DNA of 64,000 nt from Hyphomicrobium sp. LHD-15 (GTDB lineage Bacteria; Pseudomonadota; Alphaproteobacteria; Rhizobiales; Hyphomicrobiaceae). Positions 36,539-45,541 of the stretch are shown here, in pieces. The notes below the pieces were generated by a model that saw nothing but the letters and a program-made list of their open reading frames with translations, ran no database searches and was not told where the DNA came from. Both the position numbers and the translations under genes were made by a program. The stretch covers positions 265,103 through 329,102 of the forward strand of contig NZ_JAVIFT010000003.1 in assembly GCF_031157355.1 (NCBI RefSeq). Reading direction: 5' to 3'. Numbering within the stretch: position 1 is the stretch's first letter; every line of letters begins with the position of its first letter.

Positions 36539-36714
36539 CGTTGCTCTCAATCCAGGCACGCATTCGGGCACGTCGACTGGGCAACATGTAGAAGTTTCAT
36601 GCCCGTCTGCAAGATGGCGCACCGCCTCACCCGATCGTCGGACCGATGCGATGAAGGTTAAGACTTCCTTCCGATGATCGCTTCGGATCCATCAGGCAGA
36701 TCGCGTGGATCACG

Positions 36715-37656
36715 TCAAAACGGATTCACGTAATTCAAGATCGCCTGCATCCGCAGCATCACGCGGCGAATGACGTGGCTCGCCTTGACGTGCTCGGTGA
36801 AGATCGCAGCCACGCCCGTGGCACCCGCCGGCAGTCGTTTCGCGAGATCCGCGTCATCGAGCTTTAGCCGTATGACGAACGGCGCGGACTGCACCTCTGT
36901 CGGCATCACCGCCAGCCCCGACGGCTTGACCTGACCCGTGGCGACAGCTTGCAGCACCGTCTCGACACGGCCGGTGAAGATCTTGCCCGGCAGGTATTTG
37001 AATGTCAGCTCGACAGGCTGGCCTGCCTCCACATAGCGCGCATTGATCTGCGGGATCTCGGCCGCAATGATGGTCTCGGAGGTATCGATGAAGGCCATCA
37101 CCGGCGAAAGCGGGAGCGACGCGACGCGCGCCCCTTTCCGGAGCGCGAGATTGGTGACGTATCCGTCGCTCGGCGCCCGCACCACGGTCTTTTCGAGATT
37201 CCACTTCGCGCCATCCAGCTGCGCTTTGAGCTGCTCGACCTCCGCTTCTCGCTGCTGCACGTCGAACGCGCGGCCCGCGTCTCCGCGCTGCAGCTGGGTC
37301 ATCTGGCCGTAGCGCAGCTCGGCAAACTTGAGCTGGGATTCGAGCGCGTCAACCTGTGCCTGGTAAGTCGTCGGGTCGATGCGGAACAGCACATCATCGG
37401 CCTTGAGCGGAAGGTTCGGCTGAACCGGCACCTCCAGGACCTCGCCGGACACATCCGGCACGATCTGCACCGAATGGCGTCCGACCAACAGCGAGCCGGA
37501 AGGCGCGCCCCACCCCATCGGAATGAACAGGCCGACCATCAGCGCCAGCAGCACGATGAGCGGCGACACCTTCCAGAACAGGTTGAACGGAACGATCTTG
37601 AACCAGACCAGGAGAAACAGGATCAGCAGGTAGACGTTGAATAGGAAGACGATCAC
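36715..37656 (-). CDS. HlyD family membrane-fusion protein (YiaV/YibH-like)
   Basis: A 313-residue inner-membrane protein. Two N-terminal hydrophobic segments (about 1-22 and 30-48) anchor it, then lipoyl half (VQIVPDVSGEVLEVPVQ), coiled-coil hairpin (about 90-150), second lipoyl half (TVVRAPSDGYVTNLALRKG) and barrel. The arrangement and its DUF3302 partner match E. coli yiaV-yiaW, whose role is unclear. The GTG start overlaps the DUF3302 stop by four bases. Last gene of the sulfatase block. Confidence 0.88.
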   Translation of the reverse strand: MIVFLFNVYLLILFLLVWFKIVPFNLFWKVSPLIVLLALMVGLFIPMGWGAPSGSLLVGRHSVQIVPDVSGEVLEVPVQPNLPLKADDVLFRIDPTTYQAQVDALESQLKFAELRYGQMTQLQRGDAGRAFDVQQREAEVEQLKAQLDGAKWNLEKTVVRAPSDGYVTNLALRKGARVASLPLSPVMAFIDTSETIIAAEIPQINARYVEAGQPVELTFKYLPGKIFTGRVETVLQAVATGQVKPSGLAVMPTEVQSAPFVIRLKLDDADLAKRLPAGATGVAAIFTEHVKASHVIRRVMLRMQAILNYVNPF

Positions 37657-37898
37657 GGCGCGCCCTCCCGCCGCGATGGCGCCGGCGCATCAACGAACGC
37701 CCAGATCAGCGAGAGCGGCCACAGGACGAACCCGCAGATGAGCGTCACCCATCCCGCGACTTCGACGGCCGTGGCCCAAGGATGATTACGCGACTTCGCG
37801 ATGTGCCCGGGAGCCATCCCCATCGCCGCGAAGATCGCGACGGCGAACACCGCCAGGAACACAAGGATGAACCACGCGAAGACATCGAGAAAGGACAC
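37653..37898 (-). CDS. DUF3302 inner-membrane protein (YiaW-like)
   Basis: An 81-residue protein with two membrane helices (about 5-27 and 44-68) separated by MAPGHIAKSRNHPWATA, the DUF3302 pattern. The GTG start has GGAGG seven bases upstream, embedded in the stop region of the preceding DUF1254 gene. It is paired with the HlyD-like gene exactly as in E. coli yiaW-yiaV. Function unknown. Confidence 0.85.
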   Translation of the reverse strand: MSFLDVFAWFILVFLAVFAVAIFAAMGMAPGHIAKSRNHPWATAVEVAGWVTLICGFVLWPLSLIWAFVDAPAPSRREGAP

Positions 37899-37901
37899 GC
37901 C

Positions 37902-38981
37902 TTACCTCCCCTCGCCGCTGCTGGCGCCTTCCGCCGCCCGATCGGCGAGCGTCATGGGCTGAGGCTCGGGGAAGCTCCAGCTTCCATTCAGGATCTCGGC
38001 GCGCGGACGATAGAGACGCACCGTGTAGTTCCAGCCCGGCATCGTCGGCAGGCAGTTCGCAATCTTGCCGTCGCAGCCGCCGAACTGGATGGCGATCGTC
38101 CCATCCGCATTCCGTTTGGCCGTGAGGTTGTTGAGCGTGTAGGCATCGTAGGGATTCTTCTCGTAGTACCCTTTGGCGTTGTAGAGGCTGATCGACCAGA
38201 AGCCGTCGACGGGCACGTCCTTGACCGTCAGCTTGTAAACCGTGGTGCCGTCATTCTGCGTCGGCGTGATGTTGAGATAGGTCGCGTCCTTGTCGGGGTT
38301 ACCGCCCCAGGCGGAAGCGCTTCCCACCAGGTGCCGGATCGGATCCACCTGATCCTTCGCGCCGAACGCTTTCTTGAAGTCCGGCATCGTCGAGCCGAGA
38401 ATGAGCAGCGCGTCGCGCACCCGCTTCTGGCTGACAGGATCCCAGTTCGGCACCTCGAACGCACCGGGGCGCGCCTGCGTGACCACAATGTTGTCCTGCA
38501 GCGCGTGCACCTTCTCGAGGTCCGCCGGATCGCTCGGATTGACCAACGTCCGGAACGCCGTCACGACATAGCGTGTCCCGACGTTGTTTTTGTCGAACGT
38601 ATGAGTGCCGGCGCCGTAGTACACACCGACCACATAGTGGTCCTCGTTGATCACTTGCATCGACATGAACCGCCCGCCCGCTTCGGGCAGCGTGATCGTC
38701 ACCGGTCCCGCATCGAGGTCGAACACTCCTCCGGAATAGAGCGTGTCGCGGTTGAGCCGTATGACGGTCTGGTTGTCGATCGACGCCGGCTCGCGGTTGT
38801 GACCGATCTTGCCGAAGCCGTAGTCCTTGATGACCCCGCCAAGATAAAGGTCGGACTCGGCGCGGACGAAGTTGTCGACCGTAACCGGCTGGAACGCATT
38901 CGATGGCTGCTGCCCGGCACTGGCCAGGCCGGCAATCAGGCTAAGAAACAAGGTGGCACAGGCTACTGGATACGTACGCAT
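37902..38981 (-). CDS. secreted DUF1254/DUF1214 protein, copy 1
   Basis: A 359-residue protein with a signal peptide (about 1-23, ASAG). DUF1254 part: NRDTLYSGGVFDLDAG, PEAGGRFMSMQVINEDHY. DUF1214 part: GFWSISLYNAKGYY, then NCLPTMPGWNYTVRLYRP near the end. The fold is a secreted beta-rich domain of unknown activity, often next to sulfatases. Lacks part of the N-terminal DUF1254 region seen in copy 2. ATG supported by AGGAG eight bases upstream. Confidence 0.88.
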   Translation of the reverse strand: MRTYPVACATLFLSLIAGLASAGQQPSNAFQPVTVDNFVRAESDLYLGGVIKDYGFGKIGHNREPASIDNQTVIRLNRDTLYSGGVFDLDAGPVTITLPEAGGRFMSMQVINEDHYVVGVYYGAGTHTFDKNNVGTRYVVTAFRTLVNPSDPADLEKVHALQDNIVVTQARPGAFEVPNWDPVSQKRVRDALLILGSTMPDFKKAFGAKDQVDPIRHLVGSASAWGGNPDKDATYLNITPTQNDGTTVYKLTVKDVPVDGFWSISLYNAKGYYEKNPYDAYTLNNLTAKRNADGTIAIQFGGCDGKIANCLPTMPGWNYTVRLYRPRAEILNGSWSFPEPQPMTLADRAAEGASSGEGR

Positions 38982-39032
38982 CACACACTCCTGTCTCGTG
39001 TCTCGGATTTCCAAAACACGCTCCGACGGTTT

Positions 39033-41387
39033 TCACGCCGCCTTCTTCGGCTTGGCCGCCGTCTCCTGCTCCGGCCTGAGCTCGATCGTGACCTTTTCGA
39101 TTTTTCCGGTGAAGGCGAACGGCAGCGTGTAGGTGAAGTCGATCGGTGAGCCGATATCCATTCCGATATCGAGCCCCTCGCCGAGGGAGAACTGGATCGG
39201 AATCGTCCGCTCAAGTCTGCCCTTGGCAATCGTCTTGCCGTTGGCGCTGAGAGTGATCAGGCCGCCTTTGCCCATGCCGCCGCCGTCATAGGCGAAATCG
39301 ACGGAGAGCGTCGCCTTCCCTGGCGTCAGCGGCTTCTCGGCTTGGAACGTCGTCCGCTCGACACTGAGGAAGTTGTAGACGAAGACCGGCTTGCCTGCCC
39401 GGAGATAGAGGCCGTAGCCGCCTTCGAGCCCGCCATGGGTGACGATCATCCCCTCGGCCTTGCCGTCGGGCACCTCGATCTCCGCCGTGATCGTCCACGA
39501 CTTGTTGCACATCGGCGGAGAAGCCGCGTCGGGCAGGCCGACGGTTCCGGGATAGTAGGTCATCGTCGTGCGATGGCCGATGAGGCTCGGCCGCCCCATC
39601 GCCTCCGCGTTCATGCGGATGGTACCGCGCCAATCCAGCGGCAGCACCTGGTACTTCGCCGCTTCGACCCACCACATGTCCTGAAGCTGGCGCAGCTTCT
39701 CCGGATATTTCTTGGCGAGATCGTTCGCCTGCGAGAAGTCTTCATCGATCTTGTAGAGTTCCCAGGGCGCCTTGTCCGGGTCCCAGTCCTGCCGGTTCGG
39801 ATCCCACGGCACGAACGAAGGCGACGAGGCCATCCATCCGTCGTGATAGAGGCCGCGGTTGCATGCAAGCTCGAAATACTGCGTCTTGCGCTTGCTCTCG
39901 GCTTTCGCATCATCGAACGTGAACGCGAAGCTCACGCCCTCGATCGGCTTTTGCGGCACGCCGTTGAGTTCGGTCGGCGCCGTGATGCCGCACACTTCGT
40001 AGATCGTCGGAACGATATCGATCGTATGCAGGAACTGCGTCCGCAATCCCCCTTTGTCTTTGATGCGCTGCGGCCACGAGATGATCATCGGGTTGCGCGT
40101 GCCGCCAAAGTGGCTTGCCACCTGCTTGGTCCATTGGAACGGCGTGTTCATCGCGTGCGCCCAGGCAGACGGAAAATGATTGAAGTGCTTCGGGCCGCCC
40201 AGTTCGTCGATGACCTTGATGTTGTCCTGCCACTTCTCGGCAAATCCGTTGAAGAACATGTTCTCGCAGAGCGACCCCTCGAGACCGCCTTCCGCGCTCG
40301 CGCCGTTGTCACCGGCGATATAGATGATGAGCGTGTTATCGGCGTCCGGCAGCTGCTTGCAGGCTTCGACGACGCGGCCGAGCTCGTAGTCGCAGTGCGC
40401 GGCGTAGCCGGCGAAAACTTCCATCATCCGGGCGTAAAGCCGCTTCTGATCGGCATTGAGCGAGTCCCAGGACGGCAGCCCCTTGGAACGCGTCGTCAGC
40501 TTGGTGTCCTTGGGCACGACGCCGAGCTTCTTTTGCCGCGCCAGCGTCTCCTCGCGATAGGCATCCCAACCACTGTCGAACTTGCCCTTGAACTTCGCGA
40601 CCCAATCCTCTGGCGTGTGATGCGGCGCATGCGTCGCGCCTGTCGCAACGTAAAGGAAATACGGACGGTCCGGAGAGATGCTCTTGACCTGCCTCACCCA
40701 CGCGATGGACTTGTCCGCCAGATCCGTCGTCAGGTGGTAGTTCGGATCCGTCGAGGCCGGAACGAGATCCCGGTTCTGATACAGGATCGGATTCCAGTGG
40801 TTCATGTCTCCGGCATTGAAGCCGTAGAAATAGTCGAACCCGAGCCCGTTGGCCCAGCGGTCGAATGGCCCTGCCGCGCTCGTCTCCCATGGCGGCGTGT
40901 TGTGGTTCTTGCCGATCCACGCCGTCATATATCCGTTCTGCCGCAGAACCTCTCCCATGGTGCCGCAGCTCCGCGGTAGGATGCAGGTATAGCCGTCGTA
41001 TCCGGTCGCGAGTTCCGTGATACCGGCAAACGAAGCGGAATGGTGATTGCGCCCGGTAATCAGGGCCGCGCGCGTCGGACTGCAGAGCGCTGTGGTGTGG
41101 AAATGGTTGTAGCGCAAGCCCTCCGCCGCCAGCTTGTCCATCGTCGGAGAGGGAATACCCCCGCCGAATGTTCCGAACTGTCCGAAGCCGCAATCGTCGA
41201 TCAGGATCAGAACAACGTTGGGAGCGCCTTTGGGCGCCATGACCGGCTTCGGAAACTGCGCCGGATCGGAGTCGAGATAGGTGCGCCCGATCTCGCCGGG
41301 AAAACGAAAATCGGCGCGTGGAAGAACTTCCGGAGTACCTGACTGTGTTGTTGTCGCGGATGGTGAAGCAGCGTTTTTCGTCTTCAT
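39033..41387 (-). CDS. arylsulfatase, long AtsD-like form
   Basis: A 784-residue type I sulfatase. The calcium-binding DD pair is in LILIDDCGFGQFG (D64/D65), the maturation signature is C102-S-P-T-R, and AGDNGASAEGGLEGS provides further metal ligands. A C-terminal beta-sandwich region (about 640-784) is extra to the core fold, as in AtsD-type enzymes of similar size. C102 would be converted to formylglycine by the enzyme encoded at 48241-49416. No signal peptide is seen, so it may be cytoplasmic. Flanked on both sides by DUF1254 genes. Substrate unknown. Confidence 0.92.
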   Translation of the reverse strand: MKTKNAASPSATTTQSGTPEVLPRADFRFPGEIGRTYLDSDPAQFPKPVMAPKGAPNVVLILIDDCGFGQFGTFGGGIPSPTMDKLAAEGLRYNHFHTTALCSPTRAALITGRNHHSASFAGITELATGYDGYTCILPRSCGTMGEVLRQNGYMTAWIGKNHNTPPWETSAAGPFDRWANGLGFDYFYGFNAGDMNHWNPILYQNRDLVPASTDPNYHLTTDLADKSIAWVRQVKSISPDRPYFLYVATGATHAPHHTPEDWVAKFKGKFDSGWDAYREETLARQKKLGVVPKDTKLTTRSKGLPSWDSLNADQKRLYARMMEVFAGYAAHCDYELGRVVEACKQLPDADNTLIIYIAGDNGASAEGGLEGSLCENMFFNGFAEKWQDNIKVIDELGGPKHFNHFPSAWAHAMNTPFQWTKQVASHFGGTRNPMIISWPQRIKDKGGLRTQFLHTIDIVPTIYEVCGITAPTELNGVPQKPIEGVSFAFTFDDAKAESKRKTQYFELACNRGLYHDGWMASSPSFVPWDPNRQDWDPDKAPWELYKIDEDFSQANDLAKKYPEKLRQLQDMWWVEAAKYQVLPLDWRGTIRMNAEAMGRPSLIGHRTTMTYYPGTVGLPDAASPPMCNKSWTITAEIEVPDGKAEGMIVTHGGLEGGYGLYLRAGKPVFVYNFLSVERTTFQAEKPLTPGKATLSVDFAYDGGGMGKGGLITLSANGKTIAKGRLERTIPIQFSLGEGLDIGMDIGSPIDFTYTLPFAFTGKIEKVTIELRPEQETAAKPKKAA

Positions 41388-41424
41388 GGCAACATCCTCG
41401 CTTTGAGCGCACCTCGATCGGAAA

Positions 41425-42888
41425 TCACTGACGTCCTTCTGTCCCGGCACCCGCGCCGACGACGGCGCCATCTCCACGCATAACGGGCGGAGGCACCCAT
41501 TTTCCGGTCAACGCATCAGACTTCGGCCCGTAAAGCCGCATCGTCAGCGTGAACGGACCTTTCGGCGCCGGCAGCCAGTTGGCCTCCTTCTCCGCGCCTG
41601 GGCTTTCGTTCTGGAAGTAGAGATCGAGTGACCCATCCCCATTGGTCTCGAACGGCATCCAGCTCGAAACCGCAAAGCGATTGAGCTTGTTCGCGACCTG
41701 GAATCCGTCCGGGTCGTACAACGTGATCGACCAGAACGCGCTCACGGGAGGCAGGGTCTCTTTGTCGAAGTGAAGCGTGTAGGTGCTGGCGCCATCGAGC
41801 GGCTTGCCGTCCTCATCGCCGAGGTTGAGCGGATAGATCGCATCCTCCGGAAGATTGGCGCCCAACCCGACCTGAGCTACGATGGCGCGCTTCAGATAGT
41901 AGTTTCCGTAGACGCCCATGGTGTCGGTGTTCAGCGACCAGCCGTTGGAGACGCGGGCCAGCGTTGGAACCTTCCACGCCATCAACGCGCGGGCATCCGT
42001 CGCGGCATTCTCGAGGACGTCCTTGACACCGGGATCGAGTGCGTCGACATCGAAAGTTTTGCCGGGCTCGATACCGATGCGCTGCATGAGTGCGACAATC
42101 GGCTGGTCGGTGACATGCGGCGGATGAAGCTTCAGCAGCTCAGCGGCGTAGGCGAAATATTTCACCGCCGGCATGGTGTCGACTTGCACTTTCGGCGGCG
42201 TCTTCATGTCGACCGACGGGTCGATTTGTACCGCGACGGGCTTCGGCGTCTTGCCCCACTCCGATAGAGGCGTGATCCTGTAGCCCGCCTGAATCTTGTG
42301 AACGGCCTCGTAGTCCGCAGGACCATCCGTCTTGGTCCGGCCAATGATCCACACGTAGGGTGTCGGCGCATCGATCCGCGCGAAGCCGGCCGGCACTGTT
42401 CCGCTCCAACCCGGCGGCGCAATCAGGAAGTTTCCGGCCTGGGTTCCGGTCGTCCGCGACCCGGGCGAGGCGAAGACATCGCTCCACATGTCGAGCATCG
42501 GCAGGAGGTAGAAGCGCCCGCTCGTATCCGGCGCCGAGACGACCAGAGGCCCTGTCGTGAGATCGAGCCAGGCAGAGGAATAGAGCGTGTCGAAGTTGGG
42601 GCGCACCACCGCCTTCATATCGGCGGACGGAAACGCCTGAACATTGACGAAGGTATTCTCTGGGCCGCCGAATTCGGATTTCCCGGCTTCGATATTGGTC
42701 AGTTGGCGGCGTGTCACGTCCATAGTGACGAGAGGATAAAAGTAGACGTAGGCCTCTTGCGCAATAGCGCGCGCTTCCTCGGTCGAGAGGCTCTCGGCGC
42801 GCGGCGTTTCCGGCAGTGCGAAAGCTGCAAAACTGGCCGCTGCAATCAGGGCCGGCCAGCATGTCCTGCTCGTGGGTGCGTATTTCAT
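41425..42888 (-). CDS. secreted DUF1254/DUF1214 protein, copy 2
   Basis: A 487-residue protein with a signal peptide (about 1-32, ending PRAES). Full-length DUF1254 (EAYVYFYPLVTMDVTRRQL, VVRPNFDTLYSSAWLDL, GRFYLLPMLDMWSDVF) followed by DUF1214 (FWSITLYDPDGFQV, NWLPAPKGPFTLTMRLYGP). Likely periplasmic. GGAGGAAC lies before the ATG at 42888. 37 bases separate its stop from the sulfatase start. Paralogue of 37902-38981 but not a close one. Confidence 0.9.
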   Translation of the reverse strand: MKYAPTSRTCWPALIAAASFAAFALPETPRAESLSTEEARAIAQEAYVYFYPLVTMDVTRRQLTNIEAGKSEFGGPENTFVNVQAFPSADMKAVVRPNFDTLYSSAWLDLTTGPLVVSAPDTSGRFYLLPMLDMWSDVFASPGSRTTGTQAGNFLIAPPGWSGTVPAGFARIDAPTPYVWIIGRTKTDGPADYEAVHKIQAGYRITPLSEWGKTPKPVAVQIDPSVDMKTPPKVQVDTMPAVKYFAYAAELLKLHPPHVTDQPIVALMQRIGIEPGKTFDVDALDPGVKDVLENAATDARALMAWKVPTLARVSNGWSLNTDTMGVYGNYYLKRAIVAQVGLGANLPEDAIYPLNLGDEDGKPLDGASTYTLHFDKETLPPVSAFWSITLYDPDGFQVANKLNRFAVSSWMPFETNGDGSLDLYFQNESPGAEKEANWLPAPKGPFTLTMRLYGPKSDALTGKWVPPPVMRGDGAVVGAGAGTEGRQ

Positions 42889-43158
42889 TGGATGTTCCTC
42901 CACTACTCCTTGTCCGGCAACACCGTTTGCCGGTTTATGCCGATCGCGGCCCGGTGCTTCGCTGCCGCCCCGTCGTGCGCCGTGTCGAGCCTGCCGATAA
43001 GAGACGCGCGGTCGCAGGCCACCCGCGCGCGACGTTGTCGTGACACACGCGCCCCATGAACCGCGCGCCTCGGCCCGCCGCCGTGTACGAACGCGACCAA
43101 CCAAACAACGACGGCCTCCAGAAGCTTGCCGGACACCGCGCCATCGCATAGCCCCGCC
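42889..43158. other. spacer inside the sulfatase block
   Basis: 270 bases between the HdeD-like and DUF1254 genes with no supported gene. A promoter for the downstream half of the block could lie here; none is recognised. Confidence 0.4.
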
Positions 43159-43758
43159 CTACGACGCAGGTGCCGGCGCAAATTTGCGCAGGCGAAGCGA
43201 GAGCGAGATCGTCAGGAGACCGTAGAGGATTGCGAACGCGCCGATCACGAGCACCATCGCCAGCGCGCCGGCGCCCGGCCAGGCCAGCAGCAGAAGTCCG
43301 AACGCGACCGACAGCACGCCGGATGCGATCAACAGCCACTCGTCATCGATCTCCTTGCGCAACCGGATCGCGCCAACGATCTGCATGATGCCGGTCGCGA
43401 TCGACCAAGCCGCGATGAACACCAGCAGCACCATGGCGGTCATGCCCGGCCACATCAGCGTCAGCACGCCGGCGCAGAGACCGAGGATACCGATCACCCC
43501 AAGCCACCAGCGCGGCGCTTGCGAATCCCCTCTGTCGCCGGTGATGGCGGCCAGCAGCGCGAAGCCCCCGTCCACCAACGCGAAAATTCCGTACAGAAGA
43601 ATGAGCGTCACCAGCGTCACGCCCGGCCAGACGAACGTCAGCACGCCAAAGATGACAGAACAGATCCCCTTCAAGAGAAGGAGCCACCAGTTTTTTGCGA
43701 GGCCCGCGAGAAGTGGCCGCGAGATGAGGTCTCCGGGATAGATCGCGACGTTCGGCAT
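43159..43758 (-). CDS. HdeD family membrane protein
   Basis: A 199-residue protein with six predicted helices in the HdeD/DUF308 pattern, with repeated helix-WPG units (FGVLTFVWPGVTL, AGVLTLMWPGMTA, FGLLLLAWPGAGA). HdeD is an inner-membrane protein linked to acid resistance in E. coli, mechanism unclear. AGGAGAC lies before the ATG. Same strand as its sulfatase neighbours. Confidence 0.88.
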   Translation of the reverse strand: MPNVAIYPGDLISRPLLAGLAKNWWLLLLKGICSVIFGVLTFVWPGVTLVTLILLYGIFALVDGGFALLAAITGDRGDSQAPRWWLGVIGILGLCAGVLTLMWPGMTAMVLLVFIAAWSIATGIMQIVGAIRLRKEIDDEWLLIASGVLSVAFGLLLLAWPGAGALAMVLVIGAFAILYGLLTISLSLRLRKFAPAPAS

Positions 43759-43789
43759 TTGAAGTCTCCTTTTCACCAACAGTGTTGCA

Positions 43790-44158
43790 TCAGGCCGCCG
43801 CCGGAGCGGGATCGCGTCTTTCGCGATTCCGCTCCCTCACTTCGGCCATGTCTCGTTCGAGGAAGTAGTTGAGAGCCGTGCGGATAGCAGCGATCGCGCC
43901 GACCCGGATGACCGCATCCCATCCGGAGGTGATCGACGTCTCGATAATGTCGGCCGCGAGCTGGAAGGTGAGGCCGGCAACGAGCCAGCGCGCATAACGC
44001 AGCCACACATCCCGCCGCTCGTGTCCGGTGCGCGACGACAGCATGAGAACGAAGCCGGATACGAACGCTTCCACCGTTCCGGCCACGATGATGATCAGCG
44101 CCATCGTGTCGATGACGAGAATGGCCGCCCGTGAAATTTCGACCAGCCACGCCTCCAT
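43790..44158 (-). CDS. DUF1622 membrane protein
   Basis: A 122-residue protein with a hydrophobic N-terminal helix (about 7-33), a second (55-75) and a third near 80-98, ending in a charged arginine/glutamate tail. R-x2-LNYFLERDM near the end is the DUF1622 signature. Function unknown. GAGGAG precedes the ATG; 31 bases from the HdeD gene and 10 bases from the HAD gene. Confidence 0.85.
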   Translation of the reverse strand: MEAWLVEISRAAILVIDTMALIIIVAGTVEAFVSGFVLMLSSRTGHERRDVWLRYARWLVAGLTFQLAADIIETSITSGWDAVIRVGAIAAIRTALNYFLERDMAEVRERNRERRDPAPAAA

Positions 44159-44168
44159 GGGTCGCTCC

Positions 44169-45113
44169 TCACGCTGCCGCCGACGGGCGCACGCGCCGAT
44201 CGGCGAAAACGGTATTCCAGTCCCGCCGCATGCTGACGCACGTGATGCCGTAGTCGTCTGCGTGGTCGAGCGCTTCGGCGAGAGGACTGATCTTGAATGC
44301 GCGGTCGTAGGCGAACTCGCGTTCCGGGTCGTCGTGATGAAGCAGCAGGGCAAGCCGAGGCCCACGCCCTTCCCTCGTGTAACGAAGCATCGCCAGATCG
44401 CCGTCCGAGTTTCCGAACGCAAGGATCGGGCGGCGGCCGATATGAAGCCCGATGTTCTCGACCTTCGCCTCCCGGTCGTCGAAGCTTCCAAGATCCGCGA
44501 CCTTGAGAAGATCGATGCGGCCGTCGCGAACCTCGGCCTTCAGCTTCGCGCTCGAGCCGATCACCTGTTCGGGCGGAATGCCGTAAGCTTCGGCGGCGAA
44601 GGCGCGGATAAAATCGACCCCGCCTCCCGACACGACATAGATCTTGAACCCGTTGTCCCGCAGATAGCCGATGAGCTCGATCTGCGGTCGATAGGTGAGT
44701 TGGGTGAACAAGGCGCCTAGCTGCGGATGCTTTGCCGAAGCGAACCAGCCCTGCGCAATGGTCGCGAACTCCCGCTCCGTCATACCGGCGTGGGTCGCGA
44801 ACATCAGCTCTTGCAAGGCCTGCTTGCCAAGCTCGTGCAGCGTCTTGTGATCACCTTCGATGAAAGCCTTGAACGGCTGGCGCTCCTTGAGCGACGGATC
44901 CTTCAGCGCCAATTGCTTGACCCGGTCCGACAGAAAGAAGCCCTGCACCGGCATCGGCTGCTCGCACCAGAGCGTGCCGTCGTTGTCGAACACCGCGATC
45001 CGATCTGCCGCCGGGACGAATTCGGCGCTACCAGGTAGCGCCACTTTGTCCACGAACGAGAGAATGGCGGACTTGACCGGCCCGGTATTCCAACCACTTA
45101 GCGGATCAGGCAT
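44169..45113 (-). CDS. HAD-superfamily phosphatase
   Basis: A 314-residue HAD hydrolase. Motif I is FDNDGTLWCEQP, motif II the SGGG in VVSGGGVDF, and motif III/IV GNSDGDLAMLRY. The cap of about 100 residues between motifs I and II is helical, as in phosphoserine-phosphatase-like members. No clear signal peptide with the chosen start, so cytoplasmic. GGGAGA lies before the ATG. It is part of the sulfatase block; the substrate may be a phosphate ester released or made in the same pathway (inference). Confidence 0.88.
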   Translation of the reverse strand: MPDPLSGWNTGPVKSAILSFVDKVALPGSAEFVPAADRIAVFDNDGTLWCEQPMPVQGFFLSDRVKQLALKDPSLKERQPFKAFIEGDHKTLHELGKQALQELMFATHAGMTEREFATIAQGWFASAKHPQLGALFTQLTYRPQIELIGYLRDNGFKIYVVSGGGVDFIRAFAAEAYGIPPEQVIGSSAKLKAEVRDGRIDLLKVADLGSFDDREAKVENIGLHIGRRPILAFGNSDGDLAMLRYTREGRGPRLALLLHHDDPEREFAYDRAFKISPLAEALDHADDYGITCVSMRRDWNTVFADRRVRPSAAA

Positions 45114-45258
45114 GAACAATCTCCCTGTTGATACGCGGTTGCACACCCCGGCCGCACGCGGCCAAATTCCCTGGGAGCTGCGACCAAATTAGCCTTGGAT
45201 GGAGTTTCGCCCCATGCGAGCTTGAAGAGGCACTTGAGAATTCTCGGGGGAAGATCCG

Positions 45259-45477
45259 ATGCCTCTTGATGGAGCGTTTCGCGGCGAGGAGCCGCGTGGG
45301 CCATGGTGCGCGAGCTGCAAGGCGCCGATCACGAGCAGCCAGCGCAGCGTGCGCGTCCACTTCGACAACGACCCGCATGGGTTTCGCGGGCTGACAGGCG
45401 AATACCATGAGGCGTGCGGCAAGCCGTTTCAGTCGCTCGCGCACGTCGTGAGCCTGAACTGGTTCGGCCGGTTTTAG
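45259..45477 (+). CDS. small zinc-knuckle-like protein
   Basis: A 72-residue protein on the opposite strand to the surrounding block, in the gap between the HAD and sulfatase genes. It has CASC (residues 17-20) and HEAC (residues about 50-53), which could bind one zinc, and aromatic C-terminal LNWFGRF. GGGGGAAG lies about eight bases upstream of the ATG. No family recognised; supported by the ribosome binding site, the cysteine spacing and the absence of another gene here. Confidence 0.55.
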   Translation: MPLDGAFRGEEPRGPWCASCKAPITSSQRSVRVHFDNDPHGFRGLTGEYHEACGKPFQSLAHVVSLNWFGRF

Positions 45478-45541
45478 CTGGATCATGTGATCCTCCCAAA
45501 CGAGAACGGGCAGCGGTCCAACCCGCTGCCCGCCCATGTGG

